A DNA stretch of 10,185 nucleotides from Conidiobolus incongruus B7586 (taxonomy: Eukaryota; Entomophthoromycota; Entomophthoromycetes; Entomophthorales; Conidiobolaceae), in contig JNEM01012202.1 of NCBI GenBank assembly GCA_000697335.1, positions 1-10,185 on the forward strand, in the 5' to 3' direction. Of the stretch, positions 1 to 8,312 are shown piece by piece; position 1 is the stretch's first letter; every line of letters starts with the position of its first letter. The notes under the pieces are model-generated. The model saw nothing but the letters and a program-made list of their open reading frames with translations, made no database searches and was not told the origin of the DNA. Both the position numbers and the translations under genes were made by a program.

Positions 1-1300
1 TATACTAAATTTTTTTTATTAGTATTATTATATTTAAATCCCTCTCTAAAAAAATCTACTTGTGTATTAATTAACTTTATAAAAAAAATAAATCAACTTA
101 TAATATTGTTAGAATTATTAGTGTTAATTAATTTACTATAGTTAAAGTTGTTAAGAATAACAATAAAGAAACATTTAAACTTAAACTTAAGTGTGTTAAA
201 ATTATAGATAAACATGATAAAAAGTATATTTATAAGTTGGTTAATATAGGTAAGTATGGTACTACTATAGAAATACAACAGGAACTATAAAACTATATAG
301 GAATATTAGTTAACACTAATACTATTATATATATTTTATATTAGTATAGATACCACTTATATTTTAAGAAAAAACACCCCTAACTAAAAAAATCCTATTA
401 TAAAGTTAGGTAAAAATTTAAATGTTGCTACTAATATTAAACTAAAACTAATTAAAGTAAAATTATTTAGTTTAATAAAACAAAAATATACTTTAGTAGA
501 TTTAATAAAAAAGCTAGATACTTTAAAAAAAATATAGAACTACTTTATAACTATTATGTTAATTTTACCTAAAAGTATAATAGTAGGTTAATTATTATTT
601 GAAGATATATATTATTTTTAGGTATAGGGTATCTTTATAAAGTTAATAAGGGAATTAATACTGAGATGTATTAAAGTATTTTAAATAATAAATTAAAAAA
701 AACTATTAAATAATATAGGTTAAATAAATCTAATATTATTTTCTAATAAGATAATACCTTTTGTTATACTATAACTTTTATTATTAAATAGCTTAAAAAT
801 AACAAGATAATAGTTATAAAGTAGTTTCTTTAATTTTTTAACTTTAATCTAATTAAATATCTTTAAGATTAATTAAAAAAAGTTATTAAAGTTTTCCCCC
901 TAGCTAAAAATTTAAATCAACTTTAAAAATATATTTAAGAAGTATAAAATAAGATTAACCTTTTTTAGTGTAAGAAGTTAGTTGATTCTATACCCTATAA
1001 ACTTAAAGAAGTTAGAAAAGTTAAAAGTAGATACACTAAGTTTTAATTTTTTTATCACTAAAAACCTATAAATTTATAACTCACCTTAGGTAAAATTTAA
1101 AGGTTTATATTTTAGTTAATTAATAGCTAAATATCATTATTTAATAATATATATAATTAATAAATATAATAGATTTTAATTATTTAATTTAAATTTATTT
1201 CATTAAATATTAATTAAGTTATTAATAAAAATATAAGTGTTTTTGATTTTATAACTTACTTTTGTAGGTTAGTGTATATATAATTCAAAACTATTTATTT
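1..1300 (+). mobile_element. Relic Tc1/mariner (DD34E) DNA transposon, heavily C-to-T/G-to-A mutated
   Basis: This is a cut-and-paste DNA transposon recognised from its decayed transposase, annotated separately. The outer limits are uncertain. The only candidate terminal repeats I see are a 12-bp pair, TATTAATTAACT at 65-76 and its reverse complement at 1114-1125, each ending outward in TA, the target dinucleotide of this superfamily. The core TTAATTAA is itself a palindrome, so this match is weak. If correct, the element is about 1.06 kb, a little short for a Tc1 element. The left end may instead lie outside the window. CpA is very rare across 1-1080 (14 by hand count, against 15 in the 180 bases 1801-1980) and CpG is absent. 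The relic cannot make an active transposase. Confidence 0.8.
138..1046 (+). pseudogene. Tc1-family transposase pseudogene
   Basis: It is a dead transposase of the DDE/RNase H-fold type. One reading frame (codons starting at multiples of 3) can be followed from about 138 to a terminal TAA at 1044-1046 with no frameshift. In order it shows a helix-turn-helix-like N-terminal region (about 165-345), a KKxP..KK..YKVR.KF block (369-419), a W-S-K-I-I-W-type block that matches WSKVIWSDETKI (453-488), a GxGYLY...G.N.E.Y block (621-671), QQDN (744-755), the WPQSPDLNPIE-like block (822-857), and an R-Y-T-K-F end (1029-1043), the usual Tc1 C-terminal ending. The second Asp (750-752) and the Glu position (855-857) have 34 codons between them, which is the DD34E spacing. 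The first Asp now reads AAT and the Glu reads AAA. About 23 in-frame stops interrupt it. The true start is not visible; ATA at 138 could be a former ATG. Family assignment is firm and subfamily is not. Confidence 0.85.
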
Positions 1301-2450
1301 TCCTATTTGTTTTGTATATATTTTTTTATTTGAAATTAATAATATATTTAAAAAATCAGAAATTAAAAAATTTCCCATTTCTTTAATTCTATAGTAATAG
1401 TAATTAATTTTTTATTAAAATAAATAGGGATTAAAAATATAGTAACTTATGAATTTCTGAATATTTGGCACTAAAAAGTACTAACAAATATATTGAAAAT
1501 AAAAGCAAATATCACCTTATTTACTTAGTTATTGGAGTAACTGCCTAGTGATAAGAAAGTCACCATTTTAATTATATTAAAAGACATGGTCCCTGATTTT
1601 AGTATTATTTTAATATTCAATTAAATAAAATTATTTATATTAACTTTTCAAATTTTTTATTGATATTTTTGTACCAAATTTATTTAATAATATAAAAATT
1701 GTAAATCATTATATAAATTTTTATCTAATTTTTATATTTGCCAAAAATAATAAAAAAATAAAATATTATTTAATTATATTTAAATATCATAGTTTATCTA
1801 TTAAAACCACACTTTTCAACAAAGATACCATAAAATAAATCAAAATATATATCCAGTTAAAAATTATATAATTTAATGAATTGATTTTCAAATCCATAAT
1901 ACAAAATATACTAAGAATTTGAGAAATATATTTCTTTGTTCATGATTTTAAACTTAACCAGTTCAAGAATCAAAAAACAGATTGGACTATTAATCTTTAA
2001 TTTGAAGTGTCATAATCAAGTTTAAATTGGTATGAAATATGAAACTTAAATTTATCTTAAAAAAATCATAATTTTTAAAATTATCAAAACAAATGCAAAA
2101 TTTTTATATAAATTAAAAATCAATATTTTGAACTTTTTTTATTTTAAAAATTATTTATAGGATAATAAATATATTTTACATCAATTCTAAAAATTTACAA
2201 TCCTATTAAATGAAATTAAAACTCAGTTATTCTAGAACTCTAATGTTACAACCAACTAAATATTTTAAAAACAACAATAATCACTCACCAATAAGTCCCT
2301 AATAACCAATTTTAAGACTAATGAAATCATTATTATCCTCCACATCCAAATTGGCAAACCTATAAAATTCGGAATTTATAGTGACCCCATAAGTTTCTGA
2401 CGACGATCTTACCAATTGATGCGTCTGTAACTCCAAACTCACATATCCAT
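1301..2450. other. AT-rich spacer, no gene recognised
   Basis: No open frame of coding character, tRNA or clear repeat was seen on either strand. Composition is mainly A/T runs. CpA and TpG return to normal frequency here, unlike in the transposon relic, yet no CpG appears until 2370-2371. The last part (about 2280-2450) becomes less AT-rich and is probably upstream control DNA of the Tubby gene. Confidence 0.6.
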
Positions 2451-2457
2451 GAATGGG

Positions 2458-2465
2458 TATATAAG
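2458..2465 (+). promoter_or_regulatory. TATA box candidate for the Tubby gene
   Basis: TATATAAG lies 50 bases upstream of the proposed start codon at 2508. The same octamer lies at a similar distance before the FAM210-like gene on the other strand. A short upstream ATG frame (2449-2490) spans this box, so it would be untranscribed if the box is used. Confidence 0.4.
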
Positions 2466-2507
2466 TAGGTTAAGTATCAAACTGAGGTAAAGTTTGGAAT
2501 TTTAGGG

Positions 2508-3618
2508 ATGCTAACGTCAAATTCGAGATTCAGTTTAAATTCTAGTTTTCATACAGTTTGGGATGAAAGTAATCATATATTATTCAATACACATTCAAAT
2601 ATATTAAAATAATAGTTTAGATAGTGAACTCAATATCAATTTAAATCATGAGGGGATCACTCCAAACAATGTAATATTATCTCAATATATAAAAATTGAT
2701 ACTGATTTTTGTTAGGATGTGAATGATAATACCTCCAATTTTAATATGTTTGAAGATCCTGTACTCAATGAAGATGCTCTGTTAGAAATCGATGCTTTGA
2801 CCCCATGTCCTCAAGGGGAGAAAATGCTGTGCAGGATTGTGCGTAAAAAAGATTCGAGATCCAGTGTGGTGAGGTACGAGTTGTATAGGGAGGGACCTAA
2901 CCACACTACCAGATTTGCTCTTGCAAGTTACAAGAGATCGTCGCGGGGAGCTTCCACTTATGTGATTGGCACGCACAAAGGCGTGTACAAAGGTCTCGGG
3001 AGAATAGTTGGGAAAGTGAAGAGTAATTTCGTAGGTACTCAATTCCGAATCTTGGATAATGGTACTAATCCCAATCAATTAAAACGTAATTCGATTCAGC
3101 CCAATGCAGGAGGATCTCTGAAATCGTTTAGTGACGCTTCATTAAACAGTGATTTCAATAATAATGACAATACTTCCAAAATTCGCAGAGAATTGGGATG
3201 GGTACTGTATGAGCCCAATATCCTGGGATTTAAAGGTCCCAGAAAAATGACATTGTTAATGAATCCCATGTCGCCGGGAGGTGGTGCGGTAGATCATCGT
3301 CCTCTAACCCCGAGGGATTCCCTTCTAGCTAAATACGAAGCCAACCCCAATGACCCCAGTCTCATTGTTCTCAAAAATAAACCGCCGCAATGGAACGACG
3401 AGAGCCAATCCTACGTTTTAAACTTCAACGGTCGCGTAACCCTAGCTTCAGTGAAAAACTTCCAAATTGTGCATGAAGACGACATCGACTACGTGGTGAT
3501 GCAATTTGGGCGCATTTCGGAATCCACGTTTACCATGGACTTTACATTTCCTTTGAATTTGATACAAGCTTTTGGAATAGCTATCACGAGTTTTGACAAC
3601 AAGTTAGCTTGTGAATGA
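2508..3618 (+). CDS. Tubby-domain protein, proposed join(2508..2568,2621..2670,2716..3618)
   Basis: The model gives 337 residues. The Tubby domain (about residues 64-337) is complete. Visible parts are the opening PCPQGEKMLCRIVRKK, the basic KR near residues 110-111 in the region where Tubby proteins contact phosphoinositide, the GKVKSNFVGTQFRILDNG strand (136-153), NILGFKGPRKM (205-215), WNDESQSYVLNFNGRV, and the signature end SFDNKLACE. In animals Tubby/TULP proteins bind PI(4,5)P2 at membranes and act in trafficking or transcription; the role here is unknown. Residues 161-192 form an Asn/Ser-rich insert. The continuous frame runs back only to 2716, after an in-frame TAG, and has no ATG before 2746. 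An acceptor (TTTTTGTTAG, ending 2715) suggests upstream exons. Introns 2569-2620 (52 bp) and 2671-2715 (45 bp) keep frame and match the intron sizes of the next gene. The alternative is a start at ATG 2746. The domain is near certain; the first two exons are inferred. Confidence 0.88.
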
Positions 3619-4139
3619 ACAGTAAATTTAGATTAGTACACCACCATAATTTGTTGATTTTTGAATTTAGTTTATTTTTGAATCGGATATTTTTATTAGG
3701 ATTAGTTAATTTGAGTTTAGTGTTATCCATAATTTATTGTAATATTTTTAAATTAGTCCCAAAAAGTACTAGTTACTAATGTTATAAAAAATTTAAGTTG
3801 ATCTCTATATATCTATTGAATTATATCAAATCTTCAAAATTTAATATTTCACTATTTCAATCCTACTCATACATTGATATATTTACGAATAATAATCCCA
3901 ATAATCCTCAGCAGTGGACCCAAACTCGAAATCGATACCACATTACAATTAACTGAAAAACATCCCTATCTCCACATAATCGTCCCAATAAAAATTACCC
4001 AATTTGTTATACTAATTAATCGAGATTCCATTTAACATGACTTAAATCAATGAAACATCACATTCGTTTGTCTCTTGGTGTTACTATTAAAATTATAATA
4101 TTATTATATATTAATAAAAATTATTCAATAAAGTAATAT
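3619..4139. other. Intergenic spacer between Tubby and aldo-keto reductase genes
   Basis: It holds the 3' untranslated part of the Tubby gene and the promoter of the reductase. No canonical AATAAA was seen close after the Tubby stop. The stretch from about 3890 to 4070 is relatively C-rich on the plus strand, as expected of control DNA. Several CpGs occur here, unlike in 1-2369. No coding frame was recognised. Confidence 0.5.
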
Positions 4140-5483
4140 ATGGAGTATCGTTATTTAGGTAATAGTGGGTTTAAAGTACCTGCACTATCTCTGGGCAGTT
4201 GGTGAATATTATTAAAATATTAAATTAAAATACAATATTAAATGGAATTTAGGTTGACATATGGTAGTCAAGTAGAATACGGTAATTATGCTCTTTTTCA
4301 ATTATAAGAAATTTATTCAATATAGTTTAGAAACTACTTACGACTGTATTACTACCGCTTTTGATAATGGTATGAATTATTTTGATACTAGCGAAGTATA
4401 CGCAAGTAAGTAATTCATTCACAAATTTTGTCATTGTATTAACGGTTGTAGACGGTCAGACGGAAATTGATATCGGGAACGTTATCAAACAGAATGGTTG
4501 GAGACGCTCCGAATTCAGTATTGGTACAAAACTGTTCTGGGGTGGAAAAGGTAACCAATTTTATAAATTAGAGAATATGAGCTAATTGGTATTAGGTCCA
4601 AATGAAAAGGGACTGAGCAGAAAGCATATTGTCGAGGGTTTGAACTACTCACTGGAGAGGTTGCAGTTGGACTATGTGGATTTAGTGTTTGCGCACAGAC
4701 CTGATCCCGACACTCCCTTGGAGGAGACTGTCAGAGCTTTTAATCATGTGATTGACCATGGGAAGGCTTTGTATTGGGGTAATTGTTTCAATAATGGTAT
4801 AATGAATAAGTATTGATAGTTGATTCAGGTACTAGCGAATGGAGCGCCGCCCAAATCATAGAAGCTCATGAAATAGCTAAAAGATTGGGATTAATAGGAC
4901 CTCTAGTAAGCTTACAATTATATTTCAAAGAATTAAATTAACTCTAGGTAGATGGAACAACCACAATACAATATGTTCCATAGGGACAGAGTCGAAAAGG
5001 AATATTTACCCCTATACAGAAATTTCAAGCTCGGTACCACAGTTTGGAGTCCGTTGGGCTCTGGGATATTGACTGGCAAGTATAATAATGGAGTACCTCA
5101 AGACAGTCGATTAGCTCTCAAGGACAATTTGGTGACGATGAGGATGTGCGACTGGTTGAGTACAGACGAAGGCAAAGCCAAATTGAGTAAAGTTAAAGAG
5201 CTTAAGGTAACTTTGGAATGACGACGTCACACTTCTATTGCTAACATTTCACTAGGTGATCGCTGACGAATTGAAATGTACGACAGCTCAATTAGCGATC
5301 GCATGGTGTCTCAAGAATGAAAATGTATCCACTGTTATCACAGGAGCTTCTAAACCAGAACAAATTTTAGAAAATATAAAATCTTTGCAGGTGGGGCCCA
5401 AATTAACTGGAAGTGTATTGAATCAAATTGAAATGATATTAAATAATCAACCAAGTTTGGATTTGAATTTTAGAAATACTTGA
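4140..5483 (+). CDS. Kv-channel beta-subunit-like aldo-keto reductase, eight exons
   Basis: Proposed join: 4140..4201, 4253..4281, 4331..4405, 4452..4550, 4596..4778, 4829..4905, 4952..5206, 5256..5483. The exons sum to 1008 nt, giving an unbroken 335-residue protein. It is an NADPH-dependent (beta/alpha)8-barrel reductase of the aldo-keto reductase superfamily, closest in feel to the potassium-channel beta subunit/YghZ branch, and presumably cytosolic. It starts [20 protein letters not shown]. The catalytic tetrad is present: Asp49 and Tyr54 (FDTSEVYA), Lys82 (GTKLFWGG) and His122 (FAHRPD). Later hallmarks are [33 protein letters not shown] and the nucleotide-binding [11 protein letters not shown]. 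All seven introns are 45-51 bp with GTGAAT, GTAATT, GTAAGT, GTAACC, GTAATT, GTAAGC and GTAACT donors and AG acceptors; intron 7 has a clear GCTAAC branch site. At intron 6 the downstream acceptor GTAG (4948-4951) is needed to keep frame; the AG at 4947 would shift it. The real substrate cannot be told. Confidence 0.93.
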
Positions 5484-5488
5484 ATAAA
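5483..5488 (+). terminator. AATAAA polyadenylation signal candidate overlapping the reductase stop
   Basis: AATAAA overlaps the last base of the TGA stop. A second AATAAA lies at 5629-5634, about 145 bases downstream. Either could serve the reductase transcript in the 241-bp gap to the convergent FAM210-like gene, and AT-rich composition makes chance copies common. Confidence 0.3.
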
Positions 5489-5724
5489 TTAAAAGAGATT
5501 TTGTGATATATTGGTATTATGATTGTTTGTTATCAACAGGCTTGATAAGCAATATTCTTTTGATTCATCTGATTAAGGATTAAACATTATAAATTAATGG
5601 AATTTATATTGAAACTGAATTATATTTGAATAAATAATGTCAATTTGATCCAAGTAATAGTTTAATTAAAAAATCAATAACAATTCGTTAAAGCTCTAGT
5701 TCATAACACATCCTAATCCTCCAT

Positions 5725-6393
5725 TTATTTCTTAGGAGCGATATACTTACTCAACCATCTAATTTGAGCCAATCTTCGGGCAACGGGCGGCGTTAAAAAC
5801 ACCGTAATTGGGAGACGATAAGGTACTGTCAAATGGTGTAAACTGTAGGCTACGATAAACGTACTCAATAATGTAGGCTTCTCATCCTTACCATCGCCAA
5901 ACAAGATTGAGGGCTTATCATTGTCAATTTTGAAGCCCAAATACTCGTAGAGTCGCTTACCCCAATTTTCAAAGTACTTGACTTGTTCTTCACCTGCGAG
6001 ATACAGTACTATGAAACAGAAAACAATGTCCACTCCAGCTACTACCATCCAAACGATGAAAGCGGACAATCCGTACTGCTTGATCAGATCCTTTAATGAA
6101 GGTTTCTGTTTAGGACCATTTTGCCCATTATTATTGGAACGTTGCTCCTGCTTGGGCTGCTCCTTAGGTAAATTTTCAATCTGTCTGGCTACCGAAGTAC
6201 TGGATAAAGCTCTGTGGAATTGGCTATACAAACTCGCACCATTGTTACTACCATTTTGCAAAGTTTTGAAACCTGCATTGAGTTTGGAATTTAATAGTTG
6301 GTTGGAAATTCTTAGAGATTGAGTCTTGTTGAAATTTAGTGATCTAGATGACAATTGTCTAGAGTTTAAAGTAGAAATTAATTTTAAATTCAT
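5725..6393 (-). CDS. FAM210/DUF1279-domain mitochondrial membrane protein
   Basis: This is a single-exon frame of 222 residues starting at ATG 6391-6393 (minus strand) and ending with TAA at 5725-5727. Residues 1-72 are rich in Ser, Arg, Asn and Leu with no acidic residue, as in a mitochondrial presequence. Residues 76-100 are a polar Gln/Asn/Lys linker. The FAM210 (DUF1279) domain follows at about 100-215. It opens LKDLIKQYGLSAF, has one hydrophobic membrane segment (about 110-133), and ends with VPYRLPITVFLTPPVARRLA, the family's conserved tail. Animal FAM210A/B are inner-membrane proteins linked to mitochondrial protein synthesis and metabolism; the biochemical activity is poorly known. 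The gene faces the reductase tail to tail and PEX11 head to head. Domain assignment is confident, function is not. Confidence 0.87.
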   Translation of the reverse strand: MNLKLISTLNSRQLSSRSLNFNKTQSLRISNQLLNSKLNAGFKTLQNGSNNGASLYSQFHRALSSTSVARQIENLPKEQPKQEQRSNNNGQNGPKQKPSLKDLIKQYGLSAFIVWMVVAGVDIVFCFIVLYLAGEEQVKYFENWGKRLYEYLGFKIDNDKPSILFGDGKDEKPTLLSTFIVAYSLHHLTVPYRLPITVFLTPPVARRLAQIRWLSKYIAPKK

Positions 6394-6440
6394 TTATAAA
6401 GAATTATTTGATTTAATATAATTATTAATAATATATCTAA

Positions 6441-6448
6441 CTTATATA
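6441..6448 (-). promoter_or_regulatory. TATA box candidate for the FAM210-like gene
   Basis: Minus-strand TATATAAG lies 47 bases upstream of the start codon. This is the same octamer and nearly the same spacing as before the Tubby gene. Confidence 0.35.
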
Positions 6449-6807
6449 TTTTTTGATTTCTTTTGACTAAAAATTTTTGTTGATATTTGTAGTGCCGTAA
6501 ATTGGATTGAATTTAATTTATATCATTTTATTTGGTCGAATTAATCTATGGGATTTTTCATCCAATCAATTTAATCTTTGAAAAGGTTTTAATGTTTTAA
6601 TTTAATTGGGAAGTTAATAAAAATTTTATAAATGAGTAATAAAGGAATAATACTCCAAAATATTAATATAATTGCTTTCTAGATTCAAGCATGGTATAAT
6701 TTTTGAAAATATTGTTCATTTGTCCCTTTTAATTGGCTGTTAAAGGATCCTATTTAGGAGTTTATAATGGTTAATTGGAGAGGGGGATAAAATCTAGGTA
6801 AATAGCG

Positions 6808-6911
6808 AAATTTAAAAGCAAGGAAAAACGCTAGAGAATTTGAATATTTTGAAGGAATTAAATATTTTTTAACAATAAATCTAATTCTCTAGTTTTATTG
6901 CTTTACATTTA
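6808..6911. repeat. Imperfect inverted repeat (hairpin) between divergent genes
   Basis: CTAGAGAATT at 6831-6840 is perfectly complementary to AATTCTCTAG at 6883-6892. The pairing goes on outward with AAAGCAA (6815-6821) against TTGCTTT (6898-6904) after a four-base length difference, and then AAAT/ATTT. The loop between the inner arms is 42 bases. It could be the end of a very small non-autonomous transposon or a chance fold; I saw no convincing target duplication. Confidence 0.45.
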
Positions 6912-7324
6912 GTATTTGATACTTAAATTAGACTTATAAATATTAAACACCAACCAACAAATAAAAGTTACTATCAAATTTATATAAACTTAATACAGGT
7001 TATTAAATCAAAATATGAGAATTAAACAACACTCTCAATAGAACTATTTAATTCTTGAACCAATCAGAGTTGAAAAGTAGTTGAAATTTAAACTATTGGC
7101 TAAGGAATATTCAATATTAGAGTAAATTATTTTCGAAATTAATGTAAATTAATCAAATTAAAAAATCTATCCCTTAATGTGAATTTCAATGGATCAAATA
7201 TATTAAATATGGTGTTATCTGTATATTAATTGTTTACCTTTTTGTTAAAAATATAATCCTAATAATATATTAAATAATTATAATAGCTGATATATATTTT
7301 TCAATCATATTAATATAAAGAATT

Positions 7325-8098
7325 ATGACAGTTGAAAAATTACCTTTGGAAGCAAAAGAGTTTATTTACGCTGCCAAGCATGCCAAATTCTATTCGGTTA
7401 TCGCCAAATTGTTCAGTACTTGCGATGGCAGAGACAAATTTATGAAAGTGATTCAGTACACTTTGGCTCTCGTAATGTTAGTCGGTATCAAACCATATAA
7501 CTTATTCCCCAACTTTCAGAAGAGAATTACAGCTATTATCAGTATGTTTGGTGATACTAGAAAAGTGATCCGTCTTGGCAACTTTACGAGTAATCTCGCT
7601 AAACTTATCTACCTTGTACAAGGCAAGGGAACTAATCCAGGTGCCAAGTTGCATCCCATTGACGCGGAACACTACAATTTATTAATTGTGAGATACGCTT
7701 CAGAAATGGTAAACAACATCACTGATGACTTATACTGTCTCGCAAAATTCGGTATTCTTGACAAGTGGATACAGCCCATCGTCAAGCCTATCAGTATTAA
7801 ACTGTGGTGGACGACCCTCACTATTGATATGTTCCTCAATATGAAGAAACTTATGGCCAAAAATACGCAGATTTGTCACGATGAACTCGCTGGCAAGCCT
7901 GCGAACGACCAAATTTTGAAGGATATCAGCACGCTCAAGTGGACTATGGCCAAGATCGCTGCAGATATGGTCTTCTGTGCATATGACTTATTCCATATCG
8001 ATTCCAATATTCAGTATCAGCACACGAGCGGTATCGTCAGTGGTCTCATCAGTGCGAGCAGACTTTGGTCTAGTGCGTACAATTCTACCACCTATTAA
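7325..8098 (+). CDS. PEX11: PEX11-family peroxisome proliferation protein
   Basis: This is an intronless frame of 257 residues, close to the usual 230-260 of the family, starting at ATG 7325. PEX11 proteins sit at the peroxisomal membrane, where an N-terminal amphipathic helix bends the bilayer to start elongation and division. The family pattern is clear. Residues 21-45 read KFYSVIAKLFSTCDGRDK and then VIQY, matching the conserved DGRDK..(R/K).iQY core. A following hydrophobic stretch (46-54), FRKxxRLGNF-like DTRKVIRLGNF (78-88), a helical middle with KWIQPIV, and a C-terminal glycine-serine segment GIVSGLISASRL complete it. No PTS1 signal is present, as expected. Two overlapping AATAAA motifs at 8246-8255 may mark the 3' end. 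I cannot tell which paralogue (alpha, beta or gamma type) it is. Confidence 0.9.
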   Translation: MTVEKLPLEAKEFIYAAKHAKFYSVIAKLFSTCDGRDKFMKVIQYTLALVMLVGIKPYNLFPNFQKRITAIISMFGDTRKVIRLGNFTSNLAKLIYLVQGKGTNPGAKLHPIDAEHYNLLIVRYASEMVNNITDDLYCLAKFGILDKWIQPIVKPISIKLWWTTLTIDMFLNMKKLMAKNTQICHDELAGKPANDQILKDISTLKWTMAKIAADMVFCAYDLFHIDSNIQYQHTSGIVSGLISASRLWSSAYNSTTY

Positions 8099-8245
8099 AC
8101 TTACTAACTTGATAACTATGACATTATATATCTAATTTAATATGAATAATTATAACTGTTTTTCAAGTTGAATGGAATTTTTATCTTTACATCTGTTTGG
8201 TAACTACTATGATAATCGAGTTAAATACAATGAATATATCCAATT

Positions 8246-8255
8246 AATAAATAAA
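8246..8255 (+). terminator. Tandem AATAAA polyadenylation signal candidate for PEX11
   Basis: Two overlapping AATAAA copies (8246-8251 and 8250-8255) lie about 150 bases after the PEX11 stop codon and ahead of the 8313-8414 hairpin. Confidence 0.35.
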
Positions 8256-8312
8256 TCCAATCCCAGTTCTTATCTAATAATTTTGGCATATTAATTTACC
8301 AATTATACATAT

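Larger units (their letters stand above)
6394..7324. other. Divergent promoter region between FAM210-like gene and PEX11
   Basis: This 931-bp spacer separates two head-to-head genes. It contains several CCAAT pentamers: plus strand at 6562-6566 and 7060-7064, minus strand at 6732-6736, 6774-6778 and 7095-7099. An imperfect inverted repeat is annotated separately. No coding frame was recognised. A shared bidirectional control region is possible but at this length is not required. Confidence 0.45.

Noticed and set aside
93-278. 61-codon minus-strand frame
   Set aside because: It lies antisense within the transposase relic, is built of Asn/Ile/Tyr/Phe as expected from random AT-rich DNA, and matches no family.
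138-1046. In-frame TAA/TAG read as glutamine under a ciliate-like genetic code
   Set aside because: The host genes in this window use CAA/CAG for Gln and contain no internal TAA/TAG, and they end in TAA or TGA. The relic also has stops at Trp positions and altered catalytic residues, which recoding would not explain.
65-1125. Firm terminal inverted repeats of the Tc1 relic
   Set aside because: The 12-bp match is centred on the self-palindrome TTAATTAA and does not extend convincingly; it is kept only as a weak hint to the borders.
1500-1580. Possible tRNA or small RNA near 1530-1570
   Set aside because: The less AT-rich stretch could not be folded by eye into a cloverleaf and has no A-box or B-box pattern.
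2782-3078. 98-codon minus-strand frame
   Set aside because: It is opposite the Tubby domain, which is confirmed by clear family motifs; the reverse frame resembles nothing.
4382-4585. 67-codon frame as a separate gene
   Set aside because: It is reductase exon 3, intron 3, exon 4 and part of intron 4 read through; correct splicing gives the catalytic Asp, Tyr and Lys in one protein.
4140-5483. Reductase as a broken gene with several frameshifts
   Set aside because: Every break is a 45-51 bp GT-AG intron, and removal leaves exactly 336 codons in one frame.
5978-6322. 114-codon plus-strand frame
   Set aside because: It is antisense to the FAM210-like gene; its Cys/Leu-rich sequence is a shadow of that coding strand.
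7672-7912. Two minus-strand frames of about 60 codons
   Set aside because: Both are antisense to PEX11 and have no family likeness.
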